From an uncultured Alistipes sp. (GTDB lineage: Bacteria > Bacteroidota > Bacteroidia > Bacteroidales > Rikenellaceae): a DNA stretch of 12,208 nucleotides. Below the pieces are notes generated by a model that was given only the letters and a program-made list of their open reading frames with translations, was not told the origin of the DNA and did not search any database. Positions within the stretch are counted from its first letter, which is position 1. Each line of letters opens with the position of its first letter. Shown in pieces: positions 1 through 6,492 of this stretch. The stretch is taken from contig CALBKP010000080.1 of NCBI GenBank assembly GCA_937895825.1, positions 1 to 12,208 of the forward strand. The letters are read 5' to 3'. The position numbers and the translations under genes are program-made.

Positions 1-32
1 TTAATCTTATCTACAAATTTACGCAATCCCAT
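1..32 (-). CDS. nqrB: Na+-translocating NADH:quinone reductase subunit B, N-terminal fragment
   Basis: Only the first ten codons lie in the window (MGLRKFVDKI, then a partial Lys/Asn codon); the gene continues past the left edge. NqrB is a large membrane subunit of the Na+-NQR complex that carries covalently bound FMN and takes part in sodium transport; none of those parts are visible here. The call rests on position and on the short N-terminus, which matches the family's usual opening of a basic amphipathic helix ending in DKI. The ATG lies three bases after the nqrA stop, and an AGGAG-like stretch in the last nqrA codons is suitably placed as a ribosome-binding site, so the two genes are almost certainly cotranscribed and translationally coupled. 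Confidence 0.8.
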   Translation of the reverse strand, partial: MGLRKFVDKI

Positions 33-35
33 AGC

Positions 36-1373
36 TTAGCTCTCCTTAATCATTAGGTTAATACCATCGCGCAAGATCTGCTGCATCTCAATCTTCGAAG
101 GATCGACAAACTCGCAGAGTGCCAAATCCTCGGGAAGGACCTCATACAAACCAAGATTCTCCATCTTGTCGAGATCCTTAACAAGGCAGGCCTTGAGCAG
201 ATACGATACATAGACATCCATTGGCAAGTAGTTCTCATAGAGACCTGTTACCACGAAAGGACGCTCACCGCCATTGAGGTTGGTATCCAACTTATACTCC
301 TTCTTAGGGCAGAGCCATGAGAAGTAAGCACGCGATACCGAGAAGCGGTGGAAGCGGGGCATAGCCCAGCCCAAAAGCTCGTACTTATCGCCCTCGGGGA
401 TAAGAGTGAGCATGTTAGCGCCAGCAGCGATGTAGCCATCGGCAGCGGTAGTGGTACCGGTGAGCACGTTACCCGAAATGATACGAACGCTTGCATCCAC
501 CTTGCCAACGATAGACTCTACGGCAGCACCCTCGATGATGCGCTTGTAAGCGGGCTTCTTAGCCTCGCTACCAGCAACAGCCACGGTCTTCGACATATCG
601 AGTTTGCCGCTGAGTACCAAGCGACCCATAACTGCAACATCCTGGAGGTTTACAGTCCAAACGATGTCACCCTTAGCGATACGGTCGATGTGGTGAATCT
701 GTACGCCCACATTACCTACGGGGTGCTTACCCGAGAATGTGTGGTACTCAACACCCTTAACTTCGGCCATAAAGCCCTCGTCGCCCTTGCGAGCTGAGAG
801 GTGTACCTTACCGTCGGTCAAGCGAGCCAAGAGCTGCATACCGGCCTCGATTTCAGCTTTCTCGCCCTTCAACATGAAGTTGTAGTCGGGAGCCAAAGGT
901 GCTGAATCGAATGCCGACACGAAGATAGCCTTAGGCTTTGCATCGGGGTTAGCGATAACGCCAAACGGACGCTCAACGATACGAGTCCAAAGACCCGATG
1001 CGAGCAACATCTCAACAATCTCAGAACGCTCTGCCTTGGCGGGGTTAACCACCTTAAGCTCCTTCATCTGCTGCTTCTGGTCAGGCTCAACAGCAACGTT
1101 GAGCAGCTTGCGCTTCTCACCACGATTGATGGCAGAAACCACACCGCTAACGGGCGAGGTAAACAGAATGCGCGGGTTGTTCTTATCGAAGAACAGTGCG
1201 CTACCGACCTCTACCTGATCGCCAACCTTAACCAACAGCTTGGGAGTAACGTTCTCGTAGTCAAGCGGACTAACGGCATACGACTTAGCCATGGGAGCAT
1301 TCTCCACGACCTTCTCGGCTGCACCTGCCAGCTTGATGTCGAGACCTTTACATAATTTAATGTTTTTCGACAT
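36..1373 (-). CDS. nqrA: Na+-translocating NADH:quinone reductase subunit A
   Basis: This is the peripheral cytoplasmic subunit of Na+-NQR, the complex that oxidises NADH, reduces quinone (menaquinone in most Bacteroidales) and exports Na+. NqrA carries no flavin or Fe-S centre and has been linked to quinone binding. The 445-aa length is normal for the family. The protein opens with the typical MSKNIKLCKGLDIKLAG segment, followed by a barrel-sandwich (lipoyl-like) region at about residues 45-97 containing LVKVGDQVEVGSALFFDK and SPVSGVVSAINRGEKRKLL. A central alpha/beta region starts near residue 130 (RPFGVIANPDAKPKAIFVSA), and the conserved C-terminal part includes FSWLCPKK, the GLYENYLPMDV segment and LYEVLPEDLALCEFVDPSK. 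The ATG at 1371-1373 gives the family start. It is the first gene of the nqr operon, with nqrB three bases downstream, and it diverges from the plus-strand tatD-like gene. No defects are seen. Confidence 0.97.
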   Translation of the reverse strand: MSKNIKLCKGLDIKLAGAAEKVVENAPMAKSYAVSPLDYENVTPKLLVKVGDQVEVGSALFFDKNNPRILFTSPVSGVVSAINRGEKRKLLNVAVEPDQKQQMKELKVVNPAKAERSEIVEMLLASGLWTRIVERPFGVIANPDAKPKAIFVSAFDSAPLAPDYNFMLKGEKAEIEAGMQLLARLTDGKVHLSARKGDEGFMAEVKGVEYHTFSGKHPVGNVGVQIHHIDRIAKGDIVWTVNLQDVAVMGRLVLSGKLDMSKTVAVAGSEAKKPAYKRIIEGAAVESIVGKVDASVRIISGNVLTGTTTAADGYIAAGANMLTLIPEGDKYELLGWAMPRFHRFSVSRAYFSWLCPKKEYKLDTNLNGGERPFVVTGLYENYLPMDVYVSYLLKACLVKDLDKMENLGLYEVLPEDLALCEFVDPSKIEMQQILRDGINLMIKES

Positions 1374-1474
1374 AAAAACTGTTTGTTAGATTATTAGTTT
1401 AATTTAATAGTTTTATTTTGTATGTTTGTTTCTATCCGGTTTTATCGGGCACTCATATACAATAAAAATGCGCA

Positions 1475-1506
1475 CGAAGATACGCCTTTTTTTCCAAACA
1501 GACAAT
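1475..1506 (-). promoter_or_regulatory. Candidate nqrA promoter
   Basis: On the minus strand a -7-like element TATCTTCG (plus 1475-1482) matches TAnnTTTG with one mismatch. It is preceded, after a 20-nt spacer, by ATTG (plus 1503-1506), a 3 of 4 match to the -33 TTTG. It would give an AT-rich leader of nearly 100 nt before the nqrA ATG. The match is imperfect, so this is only the best candidate in the 199-nt divergent region. Confidence 0.35.
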
Positions 1507-1523
1507 CATTTTGGCCTATAATT

Positions 1524-1553
1524 TTTGTTTTGGCTCAAAATTTATTAATTTTG
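1524..1553 (+). promoter_or_regulatory. Bacteroides-type promoter of the tatD-like operon
   Basis: TAATTTTG at 1546-1553 matches the Bacteroidetes -7 consensus TAnnTTTG exactly. TTTG at 1524-1527 serves as the -33 box with an 18-nt spacer, slightly shorter than usual. Transcription would start around 1557-1560, leaving a very short leader before the ATG at 1573. It drives the plus-strand unit that ends at the 5038-5072 hairpin. Confidence 0.55.
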
Positions 1554-1572
1554 TGGTCGGAGAGGTTTTGAT

Positions 1573-2154
1573 ATGATGTTCAACTATGTTGACATACACA
1601 CCCATAATCCACGAGTGGATGTCGCATCGCCACACATGGCGGGTATTCATCCATGGGATGCCGCAAGCGAGGTTATGCTACCCGATTTTTCTACATGCGA
1701 CATCATTGGTGAGACGGGTTTAGACTACGCTTGTGAGGTTGATCGCGCGAAACAGATGGCGCTCTTCGAAGCCCACCTACGCGCCGCCGAGGAGCTCGGT
1801 AAGCCCATAGTTCTGCACGTCGTACGCTCATTTGAGGATGTGATGCACACGCTACGTAACCACCCAATGCTTAGAGGTGTGCTCTTTCACGGATTCATTG
1901 GTTCGGCAGAGCAGGCGACGAGATGCTTGGAACGAGGATACTACCTCTCGTTCGGGGCTCGTTCACTACGTTCGCCACGAACGTGCAAGGTAATTGCCAC
2001 CACCCCAGCAGACCGTTTGTTTATGGAGACTGACGACAGTCCTACTCCAACGATCGAAGAACTCTACGCAACGATTGCTGAGCTACGCAAAGAGGACATT
2101 GTAGAGTTGGGAAAACAGATAGAGAAAAACTACGAAAAATTGATTTTAAGATAA
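1573..2154 (+). CDS. Short TatD-family metal-dependent hydrolase (putative DNase)
   Basis: TatD proteins are TIM-barrel hydrolases with a two-metal centre; characterised members have 3'-5' exonuclease or DNase activity in the cytoplasm. The metal ligands expected for the family are visible: HxH in DIHTH (H9, H11), E47 in GETGLD, H82 in VLHVVR, H106 in FHGF and D154 in METDDSP. GIHPWD (residues 25-29) replaces the usual GxHPH. At 193 aa the protein is much shorter than canonical TatD (about 260 aa). The loops between strands 1-2 and the segment before ETD are compressed, but all metal-binding motifs remain, so it looks like a compact variant and not a fragment. ATG ATG at 1573/1576 offers two starts; the first is used here. 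Its TAA overlaps the ATG of tcdA by one base, so the two are coupled. The exact substrate cannot be told from sequence. Confidence 0.88.
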   Translation: MMFNYVDIHTHNPRVDVASPHMAGIHPWDAASEVMLPDFSTCDIIGETGLDYACEVDRAKQMALFEAHLRAAEELGKPIVLHVVRSFEDVMHTLRNHPMLRGVLFHGFIGSAEQATRCLERGYYLSFGARSLRSPRTCKVIATTPADRLFMETDDSPTPTIEELYATIAELRKEDIVELGKQIEKNYEKLILR

Positions 2155-2894
2155 TGGATAACTGGTTAGAACGCACAGAGTTACTCCTCGGACCAGAGAA
2201 ACTCATGATGCTCCGCAACGCTCATGTTCTTGTCGTTGGCGTTGGAGGCGTTGGAGCATACGCTGCCGAGATGATAGTGCGCGCAGGCGTAGGTCGTATG
2301 ACCATTGCCGATGCAGACAACGTATCGCTGAGCAACATCAACCGCCAGCTCGTCGCGCTACACTCTACCGTGGGACGACCCAAGTGCGAGATTCTTGCCG
2401 AGCGACTTAAGGATATAAACCCCGAACTTGAGCTACACACCGTAAACCGCTTCATCAAGGACTCGGAGACAGACGAGCTACTCGACAGCGCAAAGTTCGA
2501 CTATGTGGTAGATGCCATCGACACACTATCACCTAAGCTCGCGCTCATAAAGGGTGCTCTCGACCGCGGCATACCGCTCGTAAGCTCAATGGGGGCTGGA
2601 GCAAAGACCGACCCGACGCTCATGGAGATTAAGGATATAGCCAAAACACACCACTGCCCGCTGGCACACATGCTCCGCAAGCGACTCCATAAAATAGGCA
2701 TAAAGCGCGGATTCCGCGCAGTATTTTCACCCGAGCCAGTGCGTGAAGGTGCGATGATTCTTTGTGAGGAGCAGAACAAAAAATCGAACGTAGGCACCAT
2801 ATCTTACATCCCAGCCCTCTTTGGCATAGGCTGTGCCTCGGTAGTCATACGTGACCTCGTGGGCGAAATGCCTGCAAAAGGCGAAACCGAATAA
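2154..2894 (+). CDS. tcdA: tRNA threonylcarbamoyladenosine dehydratase (ThiF/E1-like)
   Basis: TcdA (YgdL/CsdL) uses ATP to dehydrate t6A at position 37 of ANN-decoding tRNAs to the cyclic form ct6A, improving decoding. The 246-aa product has the E1-like Rossmann core: GVGGVG at residues 29-34, the acidic end of strand 2 in IADAD (51-55), and the nucleotide-binding NINRQ (61-65) followed by GRPKCEILAERL. After that come VVDAIDTL (118-125) and SSMGAGAKTDPT (144-155), which is typical of the TcdA branch. The THHCPLAHMLRKRL segment and VFSPEPVREGA (190-200) fit TcdA, not ThiF or MoeB, and the CxxC zinc pairs of those proteins are absent. The ATG at 2154-2156 overlaps the previous stop (TAATG), indicating translational coupling. 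The family call is firm; whether this organism actually makes ct6A was not tested. Confidence 0.93.
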   Translation: MDNWLERTELLLGPEKLMMLRNAHVLVVGVGGVGAYAAEMIVRAGVGRMTIADADNVSLSNINRQLVALHSTVGRPKCEILAERLKDINPELELHTVNRFIKDSETDELLDSAKFDYVVDAIDTLSPKLALIKGALDRGIPLVSSMGAGAKTDPTLMEIKDIAKTHHCPLAHMLRKRLHKIGIKRGFRAVFSPEPVREGAMILCEEQNKKSNVGTISYIPALFGIGCASVVIRDLVGEMPAKGETE

Positions 2895-2929
2895 TTAACG
2901 TAAAACTAATAATCTAAAACTCAAACAAT

Positions 2930-3865
2930 ATGAAGAAAATAGTCTTTTTGGACGAGTACAGCATTGCTGGACGCGACCTCTCGAAGATAACATCACAGGG
3001 CGAATATATAGCCTACGAAAATACACGTAAAGAGGATGTTGTCGAGCGACTTAAGGGCGCAGACATAGCTATTACGAACAAAGTGATGATTGACGGCGAG
3101 GCTATGCGTCAGCTCCCCGACCTGAAGCTTATTTGCGTAGCGGCAACGGGCATGAACAACGTAGATCTGAATGCTGCTGCCGAACTGGGCATCGTAGTAA
3201 AGAATGCCGTGGGTTACTCTACATCGTCGGTAGCAGAAACGACGCTCGCCTCGGCACTCGCTCTGGCACGTAACATTGTATACTTCAACGAGTACTTTCA
3301 CGATGGTCGCTACTCGAAGGCCGACCGCGCCTTCTCATACGATCGTCTCACGTTCGAGATTAGCGGCAAGAGGTGGGGCATCGTTGGCCTTGGCAACATT
3401 GGCCGCGAGGTGGCACGCCTTGCCACGGCCTTTGGTTGCGAGGTGCGTTACTTCTCGACATCGGGCACGAAGCGCAAGGAGGCATACCCCGCGATGGAGC
3501 TTAAGGAGCTTTTGGAGTGGAGCGATATTGTATCAGTACACTCACCCCTCAACGAGCTCACACGCGACCTCATTGGCCGCGAGGAGCTTAAGATGATGAA
3601 GCCGTCGGCCATAATCATCAACGTTGCACGCGGAGGCATTGTTAACGAGGCGGCACTTGCCGAGGCTCTCGACAACGAGTGGATTGCAGCGGCAGCCCTC
3701 GACGTATTCTCGGTAGAGCCATTGCGCACATCACCGCTCTACGACATCAAGGATAAGTATCGTCTATTGGCATCGCCACACAACGCATGGTCGGCGGTAG
3801 AGGCTATCGACCGTCTGATTGACTGTGTAGCCGAGAATATCCGCACGTGGCAAGAACAGGCATAA
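2930..3865 (+). CDS. D-2-hydroxyacid dehydrogenase (glycerate dehydrogenase/hydroxypyruvate reductase-like)
   Basis: This is a cytoplasmic NAD(P)-dependent oxidoreductase that interconverts 2-oxoacids and D-2-hydroxyacids. The 311-aa protein shows the family layout: a split substrate domain (about 1-100 and 285-311) around a nucleotide domain with GKRWGIVGLGNIGRE (147-160, GxGxxG at 153-158). The catalytic set is complete: R234 in NVARGGIVNE, E263 in LDVFSVEPL and H284 in SPHNAWSA. SVHSPLNELTRDLI (202-215) is the usual conserved segment. Overall it resembles the glycerate dehydrogenase/hydroxypyruvate reductase subgroup; the true substrate is not determinable. After strand beta-B the sequence reads RYFSTSGTKRK, with no acidic residue where NAD-specific enzymes carry Asp, so NADPH use is possible. 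The gene follows tcdA after 35 AT-rich bases with no clear promoter and overlaps the next gene by 19 bases. Confidence 0.92.
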   Translation: MKKIVFLDEYSIAGRDLSKITSQGEYIAYENTRKEDVVERLKGADIAITNKVMIDGEAMRQLPDLKLICVAATGMNNVDLNAAAELGIVVKNAVGYSTSSVAETTLASALALARNIVYFNEYFHDGRYSKADRAFSYDRLTFEISGKRWGIVGLGNIGREVARLATAFGCEVRYFSTSGTKRKEAYPAMELKELLEWSDIVSVHSPLNELTRDLIGREELKMMKPSAIIINVARGGIVNEAALAEALDNEWIAAAALDVFSVEPLRTSPLYDIKDKYRLLASPHNAWSAVEAIDRLIDCVAENIRTWQEQA

Positions 3866-5019
3866 TTATACCCTTTATTGCGATTATTTTCACACTATTC
3901 GGGACTGAAGCTACACAAGCTACATCGCCCGAATGGTGTGATTCGTTGCGCCATAGAGTATCTGCTGAGCTACGTCCTGCCTACAACATCGTCTCTCACT
4001 ACGCCTTCAGAGAGGGCAACAGACCGCTTAACAACGCCCTTTCGCTACACGCACGCTACGCCTTCAGCTTCTCTCCCGAAAGTCATTTGGGTCGACTCTA
4101 CCCCACAACATATCAAGGTGTGGGCATTGCTACCTATACATTCTGGAGTCATGACACAACAGGAACGCCTATGGTAGCATACGTAATGCAGGGAGCTCGC
4201 ATTGCGGATTTTGATAATCGGCTGTCGTTAGGCTATGAATGGAATCTCGGCTTTTCATGGGGATGGCATCCCAACAATGCCATGAACTCACGCTACAACG
4301 TTATGATAAACGTTGCCCTTCCATTAACCTGGCGTATATCCCCACACTGGGAGTTGTCGCTAACACCCGACTACACACATTTTTCCAATGGCGATACGGC
4401 CTTTTCCAATAGTGGAGCCAATATGTTTGGATTGCGTCTGGGGACGACATATCTATTTGACACAGATGACACCTTTGCTGATGCCAAGCGTTACATAACT
4501 CCATCGGAAGAGTTTGCCCGCAAAAGTTTCGCCAGACACCTGAGCTACGACGTGATGCTTTATGGTGCGTGGCGCGCAGACCGTTTCTTTGACGGCGAGA
4601 ATCTTTATGTAATCAACGATGCTCTACCAATAGCTGGCATCAATTTCCAACCACACTACCACCTTAACCGACACTTTGCCATCGGTGCATCACTCGACAT
4701 ACAAGCAGATAGCAGCCTAAACCTATACAACGGCGTAATGAATGAGAATGGAGATGTCATCAGCTACTCACGACCGCCGTTATGGCAACAGATGGAGGTA
4801 GGCATTTCGGCACGAGCCGAAATAAACGCCCCAATATTTACAATTGGTGTCGGTTTTGGCGTAAACCTACTTGACACAGGCTACGACTCAAGTCGCATAT
4901 ACGCCATATTCTCGCTTAAAGCATTCGTCACGAAGAGACTATTCCTATACGTCGGTTATCGTTTCAACAGCATACAATACACCCAAAATCTTATGTATGG
5001 CATTGGAATCAGGTTGTAG
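3847..5019 (+). CDS. PagL-like outer-membrane protein (lipid A 3-O-deacylase / acyloxyacyl hydrolase family)
   Basis: A predicted outer-membrane beta-barrel of 390 aa. Residues 1-25 form a signal peptide (R3, hydrophobic 6-18, likely cleavage after TQA). The PagL signature is PDYTHFSNGDTAFSN at about 174-188, with H178 and S180 matching the catalytic His and Ser, followed by GLRLG. PagL enzymes remove the 3-linked acyl chain of lipid A. The position expected for the catalytic Glu (14 after the His) is N192, so activity is uncertain. The C-terminal half (about 230-390) adds more alternating amphipathic strands, making the protein much longer than the roughly 150-170 aa of classical PagL. It ends in YGIGIRL, with a hydrophobic last residue. 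The start is a GTG inside the end of the dehydrogenase gene; it is the only start that supplies a signal peptide, as no in-frame ATG follows nearby. Distal gene of the operon. Confidence 0.72.
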   Translation: MARTGIIIPFIAIIFTLFGTEATQATSPEWCDSLRHRVSAELRPAYNIVSHYAFREGNRPLNNALSLHARYAFSFSPESHLGRLYPTTYQGVGIATYTFWSHDTTGTPMVAYVMQGARIADFDNRLSLGYEWNLGFSWGWHPNNAMNSRYNVMINVALPLTWRISPHWELSLTPDYTHFSNGDTAFSNSGANMFGLRLGTTYLFDTDDTFADAKRYITPSEEFARKSFARHLSYDVMLYGAWRADRFFDGENLYVINDALPIAGINFQPHYHLNRHFAIGASLDIQADSSLNLYNGVMNENGDVISYSRPPLWQQMEVGISARAEINAPIFTIGVGFGVNLLDTGYDSSRIYAIFSLKAFVTKRLFLYVGYRFNSIQYTQNLMYGIGIRL

Positions 5020-5037
5020 TATAACGACAACAAAAGC

Positions 5038-5072
5038 CGAGGGGCAAGCCATTCATCTTGGCTTGCCCCTCG
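5038..5072. terminator. Bidirectional intrinsic terminator between convergent genes
   Basis: A perfect 13-bp inverted repeat (arms 5038-5050 and 5060-5072, CGAGGGGCAAGCC and its complement) encloses a 9-nt loop. It lies between the stops of the plus-strand PagL-like gene and the minus-strand 461-aa gene. On the minus strand it is followed by CTTTTGTTGT, a usable U-rich tail; on the plus strand it is followed by AT-rich sequence. It probably ends both transcripts. Confidence 0.85.
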
Positions 5073-5091
5073 ATTATATATCGAGCACAAT

Positions 5092-6477
5092 TTACTCGCG
5101 CATAAACTTCGGGCGACCGAAGTTAAAGCCTATACCTGCGTAGACGTTGAACGACTTATTATAACGAGGAAGGCTGACAGGTAATGCCTCAGGGCCTGGC
5201 ACACGACGCATACCGATAAAATCGGCACCTACATATATGTTAATCACGCGCGGATGTATGTTGAGCGCGAAGCCAAAGATACCGAACTTATTGTGGTTAA
5301 GGAAGGTGTGGCTAACCGTTGCCGAGAGCCAGTTGGTAGGTCGGAAATTTACCGAGGCTGTAAGCTCGGAATAGGTCATCGTATTACAGAATTTAGTATG
5401 CGACAACAGACCAAACGCAATGTGGTTATTCAAGATGTTATACTCAGCACCAATATTGAGCGAACAGTTGAGCATAGAGCTATATCCCTTGTTACCCGAT
5501 GGATCATCGACAATCATCTCAAAGCTACCATCTGCATCAGCCTCCTGTGTCTCAAAATTAAAGCCCTTGTAGTAGAAGTCACCAACTACCGAGCCAGAGA
5601 TGTGCGATCCTGCTGACCACTTGATGAAGCCGAGGTCAGTGATTGCTGCCGAGAGCTTGAGGTTATCATCCAACAGACGCACCTCCGCACCGAGGTCTAA
5701 CGCAAAACCGTAGTTCTTGAAATTGCTAAGCATATAGCTGGGGTCGGTGACGATTGCCTGGTCTAAAGGTAGCTCGCTACCACCCTGCACCGTGCTATTG
5801 TCGATAAAGATACCACTGGCACGCAACGTACCACGCAGCTGACCACTAACCGACTCGGGCAATACATCGGCATAAAGCTGGCTGAACTGTCCGCGGGCGT
5901 TAGCAATACCTACGAGGAACTTGGCCTTGACACCTACGTTGATGAAGTCACAGACACGGAACGATGTTCCGATATAGGCATCCATATAGGCATCGGCCTC
6001 AAGTGCTGTGTCACCAAGATCATAGACACCATTACCCAAGCTCTTGAGTGCCTTGAACACATCCATCGACATAGCCATATCGGCCGAAACGTTAGCATTG
6101 AGTCCGAATGTCCAGTACGACTTTTTCACGTAGAAACCTACGCCGAGAATATTCGTCTTAAGGTTAGCCGACAGCTTACCCACCGATGGCAACTTACCGA
6201 GGAACTCCTCCGTAGATACTGCACCATGGAGGGCTGTAACGACCTCACCATTACGCTGGTACAGGAAGTTATCTATCGACAAGAAGTTAGTAGACATATT
6301 CATACCAAGTCCACTCATTGCAGGAAGTGCTATATATCCGCGCGTGGGTGTGATGGCAGGATTAAAGTCATTACGGAAGTACGATCCCTCCATAAAATAT
6401 GAGGAACGCGACTGAGCGACAACATCAATGCTACACAGCATGATGGCCGCAACCAAAAGGGTTAGTACTCTTTTCAT
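5092..6477 (-). CDS. Outer-membrane beta-barrel protein, probably DUF5723 family (copy 1)
   Basis: This is a 461-aa exported protein of unknown function. Residues 1-21 form a signal peptide (MKR, hydrophobic core, VVA then Gln22). The mature protein opens with QSRSSYFMEGSYFRNDFNPA and ITPTRGYIALP, a conserved start for this Bacteroidetes family. The rest is a succession of amphipathic strands with typical segments such as VGVKAKFLVGIANARG, ALDLGAEVRLLDDNLKLSAAITDLGF, NIGAEYNILNNHIAFGLLSHTK, SELTASVNFRPTNWLSATVSHTFLN and NVYAGIGFNFGRPK. Glycines and aromatics alternate as in outer-membrane barrels. The last strand is followed by a short charged tail (KFMRE), with no terminal aromatic residue. 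It is clearly paralogous to the 471-aa gene at 9088-10503. The start lies 15 bases after the lipoprotein stop, so the two share a transcript. No function is assigned; a channel, or a partner for surface lipoproteins, is possible. Confidence 0.85.
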   Translation of the reverse strand: MKRVLTLLVAAIMLCSIDVVAQSRSSYFMEGSYFRNDFNPAITPTRGYIALPAMSGLGMNMSTNFLSIDNFLYQRNGEVVTALHGAVSTEEFLGKLPSVGKLSANLKTNILGVGFYVKKSYWTFGLNANVSADMAMSMDVFKALKSLGNGVYDLGDTALEADAYMDAYIGTSFRVCDFINVGVKAKFLVGIANARGQFSQLYADVLPESVSGQLRGTLRASGIFIDNSTVQGGSELPLDQAIVTDPSYMLSNFKNYGFALDLGAEVRLLDDNLKLSAAITDLGFIKWSAGSHISGSVVGDFYYKGFNFETQEADADGSFEMIVDDPSGNKGYSSMLNCSLNIGAEYNILNNHIAFGLLSHTKFCNTMTYSELTASVNFRPTNWLSATVSHTFLNHNKFGIFGFALNIHPRVINIYVGADFIGMRRVPGPEALPVSLPRYNKSFNVYAGIGFNFGRPKFMRE

Positions 6478-6492
6478 ATATCTATTCGTTTT

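Noticed and set aside
348..797. 149-codon open frame on the plus strand opposite nqrA
   Set aside because: It lies wholly inside nqrA, the product has no recognisable motif, and it is explained by the codon bias of the real gene.
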